Positions 1-12,900 of a DNA stretch of 64,000 nt are shown piece after piece. Positions within the stretch are counted from its first letter, which is position 1. The number at the start of each line of letters is the position of its first letter. The stretch spans positions 4,005,566 through 4,069,565 of the forward strand of contig NC_069133.1 of assembly GCF_026914265.1 (NCBI RefSeq). Direction: 5' to 3'. This DNA comes from Mya arenaria. Lineage: Eukaryota; Mollusca; Bivalvia; Myida; Myidae. The position numbers were made by a program, and so were the translations under genes. The notes below the pieces were generated by a model. The model was not told the DNA's origin, ran no database searches, and was given only the letters and a program-made list of their open reading frames with translations.

Positions 1-7
1 TTTTTTT

Positions 8-3000
8 TAATGATGGTTAGCCTGGACGTCATTCATAATAAAATTCGTAAACATGTTCAAAATGCCGATCAGAATTTGGTCGCAAATTTATTGAAATTAT
101 TCCAATTTAGTCTATTAAAACAAAAAAAGAACACTTTACCTGTTAAAACTAATCCTTTTTACATCAATTGCACTATATATTATAAAATAATCACGTTCCG
201 AATAGTTAAAACAACATACATTTTCAAACACCATCAAAATTCACCAAACACCATTGTTTTTGTTAACGAATGTAGCCGAGAATATCCAAATGCATTTTCT
301 TTTCTCTGCTTAAGGTTACACATGACTATTAGTTACTTTAGTACAGCTTAGTACGAGCTGTAGTGTCATTGGCAGTAGTTTTGTTAAGGCAACATATTGT
401 AAACCTGTAAATTATTCAAAATAAATTAAGAATGAAGTGTTTACAAACATTTATTACTTTTGTTAGCATATTGGAACAAGGACATTTAGTTTTTGCAAAA
501 TGAATCAAATAGCAATATCATTAAGTTTGTGGAATGTTATCATGCAAAGTATGGGAAGAATTTTCATTTGCATGCATGGCATTTTTTTGAGTTCGTATCA
601 TTATTTTCTATTCTTGTAATTTACCCCTCATTTGCGCTCACTTGGATGTCTTTGAACTTTTGTATGCTTAATATTCCTTTGTTTGGTTTCTTTAAAGCAT
701 CCAGATTCTGACACACAACAAAAAAACTTTACTACTTGTCACAAACTTGTGGTAAGAGCAACCTCAGGTACCAACTGGTGATTGTACGAGCTCTCTTCTC
801 CCTACCTTTTTCCTACCAGTAGGCGAGTAAGTTTTCTGGTGTTCCCCCAGTGAACGACCATTTGTATGTATGTTGACAAAAACCTGCCATGACGGTTTGA
901 AATTCTGCAATTATTTGGAGGCTTTTGATTGCCATCTTTTGACATAAACAAGAGGCACATCAGTGCCTGTGCTCCACTGGCCAAAAGGTTCAAGCAAAGA
1001 CCACCTAACGAACATTTTCGTCAAGTTTCATAGAAATACAATCATCAATTTTTGAGGGGAAGTTATTTAAAAAAATTTTTTACTTTAATAGCTCTGGCTG
1101 CCATGTTGTGCAGTGGACCGAAATGATTTGGGCAATTTGACTAAAGGAGCACCAAACAAACATTTCTGTCAAGTTTTATCGAAAAAAGGTCATCGGTTTC
1201 GACGACAAGTCGTATAAAGTTTTTTTTATTTTTTAGCTCTGGCAGCCATGGTGTGCAGTGGACTGGAACCATTTAACAAATTTTGGTTAATGACTACCCA
1301 AGTAACATTTCTGTCAAGTTTCATTGCAATACGATCATCGGTTTCTGAGGAGAAGTCGTTTAAAGGTTTTTCTATTTTTACCTCTGGGGGCCATCTTGTG
1401 CAGTGGACCGAAACCATTGAAGCAAATTTGATAAAGGCCCATCCAAGGAACATTTCTGTTAAGTTTCATCAAAATCTGATCATCGGTTTCTGAGAAGATG
1501 TTCTTTAAAGGTTTTTCTATTTTTTTGCCCTGGCAGCCATGTTGTGCAGCGGACCGGAACCATTTGAGCAATTTTGGTTAAGGACCACCCAAGGAACAAT
1601 TCTGTCAAGTTTCATCAAAATCTGCCTATCCGTTTCAGAGGAGATGTCGTTTAAAGATTTTGCTATTTTTAGCTGTGGCGGCCATATTGTGCAATGGACC
1701 AGAACCATTTGAGCAATTTTAATAAAGGACCACCCAAGGAACATTACTGTCAAGTTTCATCAAAATCTGCCGAACCGTTTCAGAGGAGATGTCGTTTAAA
1801 GATTTTGCTATTTTTAGCTCTGGCGGCCATATTGTGCAATGGACCGGAACCATTTGAGCAATTTTGGTAAAGGACCACCAAAGGAACATTCCTGTGAAGT
1901 TTTGTCAAAATCCGCTTATCAGTTTCAGAGGAGATGTTGTTTAAAGTAAAAGTTTACGCACGCACGCACGCACGCACGCACTCACGACGGACAATCTGTG
2001 ACGACATAAGCTCCATGGCCTTCAGCCAGTGGAGCTAAAAACATTTCTACATTTTTTTCCCCTTTCCCACACGCACCTAGCCTCCCGTCTAAAAACGACC
2101 ATACATTATAAATACTATATGTGTGCTTTTACTTTGTATGACAGAAATTAGAATACTGGGTAAAATTACCGGTTTGCCTTTATAAGCTTTGTTAAATTTT
2201 ATAGCGTCTCTTTGAACCGCTGGCACGTTCATGTCACAAACTGGGCATATGACCTTCTATAAGATGACATTTTAAATGTAAAGTCGGCGAAGATTGCACA
2301 AGTGTCCCATAACAACCCGAGGCATATTCTATAAGAGCATGAAGGCCAATTCTCACACAGAGTCCCGGTTTTGTCATATTTTAACCCCTTAAACACATAA
2401 GCGTTACTTCTGTTTACCAATATAGTTCTTTAAAAAAACACACAACAATTCTAACTCTAGTTGTTTTCCTATAAGCTTTAAGCTTGACGATAAAAAGCAC
2501 TCTAATCGGGAAAAAAGCAAACAACAATGTTCTGTAATTATGTTTTTCTATCAATTCCTGAAGATTCCCTTTAGTTGAGTTTTGTATAGGTTTTCTGATG
2601 TGAGGAATAAGGTATTTGTTAATATAAATATCATCATGAAACATCTGTTCTAGCGAAACTATATATATATACACATAATAAATTGATAAGTCAGCAAAAT
2701 CTCTGATAAATGTAAACTTGGATTGTCGTGTTGAAGTCAAATTTTGATTAATAGGTTACACAATAAAACATTTTGATTCACTTAGTGTAACAATGCCGTT
2801 GATATACATGTTTTTTTTTAATATTTAGTCTTATTTTAAATACATGTGTATAATAGTATGCATTGTCCACATTGCCCATAGAATAGTTTGTAAATACATT
2901 TTGAATCCTGTATGTGACGATAAATGTTTTTCAAATTCATTAAGTACAAAAGTGTGGTAACTGATAATGATAGTGTTAGGGGAAGGTAATCCATACTAAA

Positions 3001-3280
3001 AATACTACTTCAGATTGATACCTTAAAGTATAGTTGTGTGTAACCTTTTTTTCTTTTTGGCAGTAAGAAAGCTCCTGTCAACTGAAATCAGGTATTTAAA
3101 TTACTTTTTTGAAGAAATAGCTTGTGAATTTGCAAAATGGATATGGTTATTGATAAGAATTAATGTATTTATTGGCAGTCTAAAGCAACAGAATACAAAT
3201 GAAGACCATTTCATTTCATAGACAGTTTTTACATGTTTACGAATTTTGTTATGAATGACGTTCCAGGCTAACCATCATTA
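8..3280. mobile_element. Non-autonomous DNA transposon-like element with ~50-bp terminal inverted repeats
   Basis: Positions 8-56 reappear as reverse complement at 3231-3280, differing by about two changes in 50 bases. The outer ends read TAATGATGGTTAGCC and its complement, next to T-rich and A-rich flanks. No transposase ORF is seen between them, so it would be non-autonomous or a composite of nested repeats: a pearl-like array lies inside at about 1030-2040. The left end is almost at the window edge, so a target-site duplication cannot be judged well. The remaining interior (56-1030 and 2040-3230) shows no gene. Confidence 0.6.
1030..2040 (+). repeat. Pearl-like tandem array, ~145-bp unit x about 6, with microsatellite end
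   Basis: The phrase GGACCGGAACCATTTGAGC or a close variant recurs near 1115, 1260, 1405, 1551, 1696 and 1841, a period of 144-147 bases. The array is followed by an ACGC microsatellite (about 1957-1981) and a short terminal hairpin in which AGCTCCATGGCC faces GGCCAGTGGAGCT-like sequence (about 2008-2036). Core tandem repeats, tetranucleotide run and short unique end is the layout described for bivalve pearl elements, which are probably Helitron-related. Small ORFs across it are by-products of the repeat. Confidence 0.7.
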
Positions 3281-4240
3281 AAAAAATGCCTGGACGGCAT
3301 TTTAGAATGACTACATTTAAACCATCACGAAAACAAATGGCATTTAGACTTACCATACAGTTGTCTTCAATAAGCCCATAGCCCAGAAGTTTATGATTGT
3401 CCATTTCAATCCATTTTTTACACGAATGTTCGTCTGAGGTCACCGGAGTAGGTCCTACTTGATTTGATGCTAAACCGGTTTAAGAAAATGTTCGTCTCCT
3501 ACGCAGTAACCTCCCCTATTGTACAGTAGCAAATATAAAATCCATCACAAAATCTTCGCCTAACTCTCATAAATGTGATTTAAAAATATGTTAATATTTA
3601 ATCAACGTGTTTAACGATATTCATCTTTGAAACATTATTACAGTATCTTTATCCTCCATTCACAAACACGTGGACATGATATTGATAAGCAAAGTACATG
3701 CGTATATTTGATAAACGAACAAAAACATGCAAACAGGTAGCAGGATGAAACAATATGAACAATATCATTCCTAATGCTTAGAACGTATACTTGATCAAAG
3801 ATAATGTCATTCAAGACATGAGTTTTTAAACTATCATGAATTGCGTGAAGGGCTATACACTTTTGCAAAAAAAATACCCCTTGCAATAGTATTTGGATAT
3901 ATTTACTTCTTATTTATCAATGTAAAGCTATCATTCAGTTATGGCAGGTGTTCAATGTAACTGAGCACAATTTAAGAGTGTAAACGAATTTCGTCACTGC
4001 TTTTAGCTACAGCTCCTAAACCCTGACAATAAGTGAACCGAGATAATGGCTCCTTTTCAAAGAATCATTTGAAATGGATGAATTCTGAAACAAAGAATGA
4101 TTGTTGAGCTTATTTTTTTACGAAGTATTAAGTCAATACACAATGTTATAGAACATTTATAAATAATATCACTGACTTATAAATAATTGTTTAACCTATA
4201 CTGGTAATAGGTTCGTGATAGTGCTATCATACATATATGT
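3281..4240. other. Non-coding stretch, nothing recognised
   Basis: AT-rich sequence with only short chance ORFs and no family-like peptide. No repeat structure or splice-flanked exon stood out. Confidence 0.4.
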
Positions 4241-4244
4241 ACCC

Positions 4245-4579
4245 ATTCGGAACTCCTCGGCCATTTTTTCAAAAACAACCTCGGATGTATGCCGGTACAT
4301 CTGTTGAAGTAGTCCGTATTTTTTTGAATAAAATCATTAATTAAATGTAGTGTTTAAGAGTTGTATTCATTGCTCTCAGTTTAAATTGATTGCCAGTGAA
4401 GTGTATTATTGCAAACATAATTACGATTCCCAAGAGTTAAGTCATAAATTTTAACTACTAAATAAGATTACTACGCGATCTATTTGCAGCGGACTTAAAC
4501 GTACCACTTTTTAAGTGTGTAAACCGTCCATATATACATCCGAGGTTGTTTTTGAAAAAATGGCCGAGGAGTTCCGAAT
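4245..4579. repeat. MITE-like unit with perfect 46-bp inverted repeats
   Basis: Positions 4245-4290 and 4534-4579 are exact reverse complements over 46 bases, with a 243-bp spacer. The arms carry GGCCGAGGAGTTCCGAAT at the outer edge. Perfect identity suggests a young insertion or an RNA-structure constraint. No coding potential is seen inside. Confidence 0.7.
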
Positions 4580-5100
4580 GATATGTACCCATTTCATATG
4601 ACAAGAAAAATAACATACCGTGAGTGATGGAAACGAAATAATAAAAAGAAGCCACTTTTGCATAGGATAAAAGATACACATCGAAAGTTTTTTTTCTTTA
4701 AATTGGAGTGATCAAATTAAGTTTGTCACTAAGTCAACATAGTTTAATGTACCTACTGACAATATAAGATGGTGTTCTCTAACCTATTCGATTAACTGAA
4801 AGACACAAATTGAACCCACCAGGAAATGAAAATTAGTAAGTTATTCTTTTTAAAAGTATTTAATATTTTCGAGCATCTAGGACCAGAAGGCTTCAGAAAA
4901 GGATAAATAATTCGCAAATCTGACGCAGTTGTATTTAAGATCACTGTTTTAGATTGCACACAACGTCACAAGTGAAAACACCGATGTAATACTCGAAATC
5001 AGGTAACATCTTGCAATGTTATTTTCTTGAATAATCTACAATATTAAATTAATGAGCAATAATATCATGACATGTATATATCACAACTTTATTTCTCCCC
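4580..5100. other. Non-coding stretch, nothing recognised
   Basis: AT-rich, with no convincing ORF or repeat. Confidence 0.35.
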
Positions 5101-5114
5101 AGCAGATGTTATAC

Positions 5115-5490
5115 GGTGAAAGTCTCCAACTGGTGATTCCTCCAACTTCTGTGATCACCAACTTCTGTGAACTCCAATTGGTGGCTTTTATCTATAGTTC
5201 TAAATTGACTGTGGAATTCTCCAATTGGAATTTTCCCCAATTGGAGAGCCGTTTTTACAAAATCATAATTTTTGATCATTTATTAGATTTTAATTATGTT
5301 TATGAATCTAGTACTACAGACATACATAGAAATGTAATTTTCTGTTCCAAATTGTAATATTTGATTTTTTTCAAATTGCTGATTTTTTCCCCCGTTTCGG
5401 CTCATATGGAAAATTCTCCAATTGGAGTTTGCCAAAACCCCCGCGGGGGACCTAAAATCCAATTGGTGGCCAACGGGAGAAATCAATTTT
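5115..5490. repeat. Repeat rich in the palindromic octamer CCAATTGG
   Basis: Five exact CCAATTGG octamers occur at 5174, 5221, 5237, 5418 and 5459, with relaxed copies such as CCAACTGG near 5127. The two ends face each other in inverted sense, so this may be a short foldback element. Confidence 0.5.
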
Positions 5491-5949
5491 GGAATTAAAA
5501 TTTTCATATTTCTTAAAACTTTTTTTTTTATTTTACTTAAAATATTTCTTATTTAATGGGCAAACGTTCTATGTGTCGCTTTTGAAGTTGATATCTAAGA
5601 TAATAAAAAAAACTAAGTTTGCAAGTAAACCGGATTTGCAAACTTATACCGGATGCTGTTAATAAGCTACTTATTAAATATTTAATATTTTAAACACCAA
5701 ACAGGGTTGAATCTTATCACCAGTGCTATAATACACAATAGTATTCTTCCAATCACTGAACAATGTCTAAATGGTGTTTATATAATTAAATGTTAACAGC
5801 AGTTCTATATTGATCTTTAGTATTAACTTTTATTTAAATTATCACATGAAAGGTAATACTGACTAGATACTGTTCACAATCATAACACTGTTCACAATCT
5901 TAACACAAATTAGCTCAATTGATTTGGTCCCAAAATGACGTTCAAATAC

Positions 5950-6060
5950 CATTTCAGACCAAACCATGAGTCTGAATGCTATTATAGTGCTCCGGTGGTT
6001 GTGGGTTCGAATCCCAAACCAGGGCACACTTTTCCCAGGTTTATATACAGAAAACAAAAG
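5950..6060 (+). repeat. tRNA-derived SINE head, degenerate
   Basis: A pol III B-box match, GGTTCGAATCC, lies at 6004-6014, within a short self-complementary stem (TGTGGG facing CCCAAACC). No convincing A box or cloverleaf is seen, so this is a SINE remnant and not a tRNA gene. Confidence 0.45.
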
Positions 6061-6700
6061 GAAAAACTTTTTTGAACGTGCTATATGCAGAGTATTTTCG
6101 TTTTGCACAAACACGGGCACCACAACAAATAAAACATTAAGTCAGAGTAAAAAAACTGCAAGATTACATACTATTTAGGAGGTACCCAGTCGTGGACATC
6201 ATTATTTCAAATGCATTAACAGTCTTTGTAGGTGGCACGTTTTCTTCCCCTGTTTTGACACAACCTCTATGACAATGAATTTGACCCTGAATTGTATCAA
6301 CAGGGAGTCCGGCATATCATTTGGTATGACGATCTTCCTTTATGTTTACTTGCATTGCCAACCGTTCGATATCCACATATATTCTTAACGAGTGTATTAG
6401 AGGGAATGCATGTATTAACAATATCGGAGACAGTATCATTTTTATTTATTTTAACAAAGGAATTTACTGTTTTGCTGTCCGAGAAATAGCTTAATTGTAA
6501 CCAATTAGCCATGTTTCTTCGACCGTCGTTGTCCAATCAAATGTCTGAATACAAAAATCAGCGCTAATGATTGGATGACTTATAGACGAATGGCTAAACA
6601 AACGATGAAAAGTTTATGTAGAAGGAGTTTCCCGACGTTTTATTGTAATCGACGGGCAAAATTCGGAGCGGAGGGGATAAAAAAAATTGGGATTTCCAAT

Positions 6701-6727
6701 CCCCACCCCCCCCCTCCCCCCCCCCCC
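6701..6727. repeat. C-homopolymer-rich tract
   Basis: A nearly pure C run about 27 bases long. It is prone to sequencing error and has no clear function. Confidence 0.7.
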
Positions 6728-6900
6728 AAATCACGTTTTTTGAGCGGCGGGTTTGTTAAACAACGAACAATAAAAGACCGTGGCCTAGTGACATTTTAAA
6801 TAATTGGATGTTTGCACTCTCTTAGGTAAACTTCTATGCATTCGTCTATTTCCTTATGCATGAATATAGTCTCCACATCCTTACTTTGGTTGCAGGCGGC

Positions 6901-6953
6901 ATGATGAATGCTACAGTTTGGCTTTTATGTAGTGTTGGTGTTTTGTACTTAGG
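6901..6953 (+). CDS. Copy 1 exon 1: signal peptide
   Basis: Encodes [18 protein letters not shown], a typical secretory leader, ending in phase 2 at AGG|GTAAGC. The matching exon of copy 2 differs at a few residues only. Confidence 0.7.
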
Positions 6954-9900
6954 GTAAGCTATTTTGAAGATGTGCTTGCAATATTGCAGTTAAAGAAGAT
7001 AACTGTTTGTTTCAGAGTAAGATCGGAATAAATGTCACCGAGTGAGAACCAAAATATATATTTTACGAGTGGCGTAGCCACGAGTTTAATATTAACTTTC
7101 GATGTTCACGAGGTAAATATTAGTATCTTCCATGGCCAAGAGTGTAAGATAGGTTTTCCCAACCCGATCGTGTGGTATTTAGCTGATACGATGTTTACCG
7201 AGGTCAATCTTAATCGAGCGGCTATGGTAGATGCTTTTTCTCCCAGATCAGTTAAGAAAAGAAAGTTAAAATGTATGTTTTCGCTGGAACTCTTCTGTGC
7301 GTAGTGAATATACTTTGCATATAGATATGTGATATCTGTGGTTGTTATGGATATGCGCGCAGTGATTTCGATTATGTAAATTGTCAAATCGGTATTTAAA
7401 CAGTTCTGAGGGGTGTACTAGTGCAGCATTATTTTTTGAATGCCGCATGGAACTTTTAATGATGCCATTTGAAGCGAGAAATAATTAATTTGGATTTGAA
7501 ATATTGGCACAAGACAAGGTTTCCATGATGCAACAATCGACGGTCTTCAACAAGGGAGGAAATTGTGTCAAGACAATACGAAAGGTGTTCCATACGGGTA
7601 CCGTGCGCAAGATAAGAATTTCCAGCATGGCCTTATTTTTTGATCTTCTTAACTGAGGTGTGAGAAAGATATGCTTATCTCACACTGAAACAAACATGTT
7701 CTTTTTCTTTTTTATATGCCTAAATTTGATTTAAAAGTCATTAAATTATATTTTAACAAAAAATGCACCAATTTGTATGCGCACGTTACGTTATTTTGGA
7801 AATGACGTCGTTGAGATAGCATATCAGACCTGTACGCGCTGAAGTTAGATTTTGAACCGTATGCGGGCTTCAGTTTTAAAACAGTGAACAGTATGAACTT
7901 AATATTTTCACTGTTTGAAATTTTATTTCACTGACATATATAAACCTCCGGAAAGCATATGATACAACAGAGATTGCACACTTTTATACATTTTTATATC
8001 CTATATACTTGATTCATTCTGAAACGTTAATCAGATTAACATGTAAAATAACTTTAGAATAACTAAAGATTAGAAGATATTATGGTCAATATAAGGGTTT
8101 AATTGTTTTTGAATGTTGCATGTATTGGATATTAAGTATTTAAATTGTATTGTTCGTTGATGTGCCAAATAATATAACCTTAAAATAAATAGCTTAACTA
8201 TTTATTGATTAATATGCAACCTTAGCATGCCTTAAATCAAGATCATTGTCTCCATTGGGCTTGTGTTGTATTGTTGGCGATTGCCGATTGGTTAACATGG
8301 TGATTTTTTTTTTGCTGAAAATTGCCGTTTTTTTACATGTTGAAATTTGTGGCTGAATGTTCCGGTTTTGATCTCGCTCCGTTCGTTGTTACTAATGAGA
8401 ACTGGCTATCAGCAAAGCATAAAGTATGGTTCTTAATCACACGACAAATATTTATATATCATAGAATGTACTAAAAGCTTTGCATTTAAATAATACCTTT
8501 GAATTTGTTTTTAAGTGAATATGGCAATCTTTACATTATATTCATATGATTAGATAATAGTTTGAATTAGGTTCGACCGATTAAACGGCGGTATATTTGA
8601 TAATACATTGCTTTTTATTTTCATATTGATACTAAATGTATATTGTTGCCATAAGTGTTTCAATTTTACGTTTAAGATTTCAAATGTGTGATCTTTGCCC
8701 GCGTTTTTGTGACATATTTTTTATAAAATGTATTCTGTTAGAGTCGGGTCGTTCTATTTGCAGATTGGGTGAAAAAGGATTATTGTAAGGATTCCTTTAA
8801 TTAAATGAAGTATTTTTTGACAATTCTTGAATGAAATAATGCACTATTGGTGTAAATATATTAAGTAAAACAATTTGGGAATGATGTAATTATCAGGATA
8901 TCGGTTCATACCCCGATAATGACATCAATCCCGCAATTCAATCCTAATATAAAGTACACGGACTTATTTGTGAGAGGATCATTGGTTTAAAGAAAAGTGA
9001 TGTATCATTGACATTTTAATATACAAATATATACATCCATTTTGTCAAACTATTTATTACTTATAAACTGATAGCTCCAGTAGATGAAACAAATGTGGTC
9101 GTATAAGAAGTTGCTTGGCGTGCATATGCTGTATGATTGTGTAATTGAGATTAATTAGCGTATTAGACCTGTATTAATTGTTTGTGTTAACAACCACGAT
9201 TATAGTTGAGATTGTGACAGTGTTGTATTGCTGACGATTTTCATGTGTTTAAAACGTTGGACTTTGTGGCAGAAAGTACCAGGTTTAATCCCGCTCGGCT
9301 CATTGTTGATGATGAGTACTGGTTATCACCATACAGTGAAGAACAATTCTAAATCACACCTGTATTGCATACTTTGAAATGTGTTCATACAATTGTGGTT
9401 TTCCTTTTTAAGTTTACGTATGAGATTTTTCTCGTAAATTATATTCGTTTACATGACCACAAACAAATCCGAAGAAAGCTGTGTAAATAAACATAAAAAG
9501 TAGAAATGAACTATAAGTCAGTCACGTATTTTATGTATGACCAAATATGACGCGTCATTTGGTCGTATTTGGGTTATGATTTCAGTATATGAAGTACATC
9601 GTATACGGAAGATTTATTCTGACCCACGTTCTTTTACTCGGACATATAGCCAGATACACTTTTCCAAATCAGGTTGTTTTACCTTTAAAGTAATAAAAAA
9701 GTAAATATGGCAATCTCCAAAATATGTCTGGATTATATATACATAAAATAAATAGTTGAAATGTTATGTAAATTTTATCAGAAATCCATTTTAATAGTTT
9801 GCATTATTGTCTTGCAGTGGATGTGAAGGCGGTTATTGTCCTCAGTACTATTCATGTTCTTACACATGTTACCGCACATCTACCTACTACACAAAATGTG

Positions 9901-12900
9901 GCTGGTTGTGGCTGTCCAGATGTGCAAATACAGGTAAACAGTTCTGGGGTTTTGAAAGTTGAGTGGCGATGTCGATTGTACTTAATTTCAAATGTTGCTT
10001 TTTAATGATTTTACAAAGCTTATCATAAATGGCGCATTAACATTCTGGGTGTATTATATCCGCCGAACCAAAGTTTCGGGAGGGACATATTGATTTGGAG
10101 TTGTCCGTCCGTATGTCCTTCCGTCTGTCTGTCCGTTCGTCTGGAACCATATCTTATTAAGGGTTGGTCAGATCATGTTCAATTTTGGTCAGAATGTTCC
10201 CCTTTATTAAATCTCAACAGCTTGTAAAACTTGGTTACATGTTGTCAAAAGCTAGGTACTATGTCTAATCTTAGACAAATCATTGGGAACATACTAGAGG
10301 CTGGGTCAAAGAAGATCAGAAAGTATGTAAAATCTTTTAATTATCATGTCCGGGCCTAAATTAATACTGATTGGTCAGATTTTGTACAAACTGAGGTCGG
10401 AATATTCCCCTTGGAGTATTCTTGGAAGACTTTAAAAGTGGGTCACATAGGGTCACATTAAATTTGAAAACTACTCAATAACTGCGAAAGATACATATTT
10501 TGTAGGCGATATGATACATCAATAAGTAGGATGCAATGGGTTGTACAAAATGCTATCAAATTGTTGACGATTTTCTTTTTTTTTCTGGCAATGATATCAT
10601 ATGGTTTTCCTTAAGGATTGCTGATTGCACCTGTCAAATAATTTTTTTTTAAACTATATATAACGTTTTGGTTCAATAAAAAATGGAAACATGGACGCAC
10701 CCGAAAGCCTAAAACGATGAATGTACTCATTGTCGACACTGAACTTTTGAAGACGATAATATTACATTTATTCAGAACGACTTTTGAATAGTCTGCTATA
10801 TTTGGGCGTTAAATGTTTGTCAGTGGCTTCGTGCTACGTCTTTAGCCTTGTATCTATAAACAATATTATAGTTTAGCTGAATGACTTGTTCTTCTATTTC
10901 TATTGCTATTTAATATTCCAAGTGATTTTAACATTGTGTCATTAACATAGATTCCAAAGTACACATTGACGTCATTTTAAATTTTAATTGTGTTTGGCGT
11001 CAACGTCGTTTTATGTTGTTTATTATGCGCTGATAAAGGCCAGCATGGCCGAAACGTTGGCAGGATAGTAAAGTTTACTACATGTGTTTTTCTAGTTTCG
11101 ACTTCATTCATCACATTATTTTTATATTGATATCCACGTTCTTCAATCGCAATAAAACAAGTGAAACGAAATGAATTAGCCAAGTAGCATACGATTTGTA
11201 ACATAGATCCTGTTTATTGGTAAACAATTCAAGGCTGAACGATAAACAAGTGACATAACATATCAAATGCAAAGTGGATACCTCCCCAATAGCCAATATA
11301 CATGCTGTAATTTCTGTTTTTGTATTTTGACGTTGAGCCTCTCGTTTGAGGTCTTGTTTTCTTGGTAAAGGTATACACTACACATGTGGCTTCTTTACTT
11401 GCATCGATAGGTTATATTTTTTTTAATATGTCGATGACAGATCAAGACCGTCTACCTGCTACAAGCAGTGCAGTCGAAGCGTATGTTGTACCGGATATCA
11501 GGGGCCGAGTTGCAGCCAACGTATGTAACTCCTCTTTAACATGGAATGTTTTTTGGGGGCTTCAATTTATGAATTTTATGAATATAATCATTTAAAGTAT
11601 GTTGTTGGATAACCGCATTAGGCCACATTGCTTCCATTCATATTGAGTGAACTGTCTGACTAAACTTTAAATATAATTTTCTGTCATATTCACGATTAGG
11701 CATACGCTGTTGTGATACAATAATAAAGGATAAGTTTGCCACGTTTTCGTAGTCACGGCGTAGTCGCTTAGGTCAATAAAGTATCAATGACATATTTCAT
11801 AACACATTTATATTTCTCGATGTAGTTCTAACATAATTTACTATTCAGTTACGTTCATTGCAAACATTGTAATTGCTATTTGCATAAATGACCGTTAGAA
11901 ACCCTGGTTTAAATCAACTAGAATGCATTAATTTAGCTCTATTTATCAAGCACAAACTTATTCAACTTCTTTCCAGCAATTTGTTTCGGATCTACCAGTT
12001 GCCCAAACGGCGGAACGTGCAGAGCTCCAAACGCGTGTATTTGTCGTACGGGTTATTCTGGCACAAATTGTTCAGGTACTTTGTTTTTACTTTCTCAAGT
12101 CTGTAAAGCTTACACATATCGACACTTTAAACTAGCATCAAGTAAATTCGACGCACCAATAACTCAGGTTTATTGCAACGATGCAATGACAAAAAGGCTG
12201 AATTGATTAATGACAAAGCCTACAAGTATGATCTAAATAAAATCACGTTAGAAATTATGCAAACAAAACTCTCAAAGTAGATTAAAAACATCGAAGAGCA
12301 ATGGCACATTGCAATATCTAACGTTCATAAATTTTTATCTAACACTATTGATGGTTTGATATTCCATATATTAACGAGTGTAGTTCCGGGACGTCAAGAT
12401 GCAACCACACATGTACCAACACCCAAGGCTCATTCATTTGTTCCTGTAGAAGCGGCTATACTTTAGCAAGTGACGGCCGGACTTGTTACGGTTGTGTACC
12501 TCTGATTTTTTTTTTTTGGTTTAGATTATTGTAAGGCATGAACAATGTTTAATAGTTGAACTTGCATGTACGTATGGTAGATGCAATCTACAATATAACA
12601 ACATAAAATTGTATTTGGACAGTTACCACCATTTAATACAATAATTATAAAAAAATACTTAAATTTATTAAACACATACATTTCGTATCTTCTATTTATA
12701 AAAGTTACATGCATTATTTTACAGCTGCACTCCCACAGATTTACCGTTTTGACAACTTTTTTTTATTTTTTTGTCCTATAATGAGCCGATTTATGCGTAA
12801 ATATCTGCAGGCCAGTGATATAATGCTGCTGGTCGCAGATTTTCATAATTCCTTTCGAAAAGTATTGTTTGATGGCTAAACGCGTTACTAACGGTTTAAG

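Noticed and set aside
1226-1753. Overlapping ORFs on both strands with repeated peptides
   Set aside because: Produced by the ~145-bp pearl-like tandem repeat.
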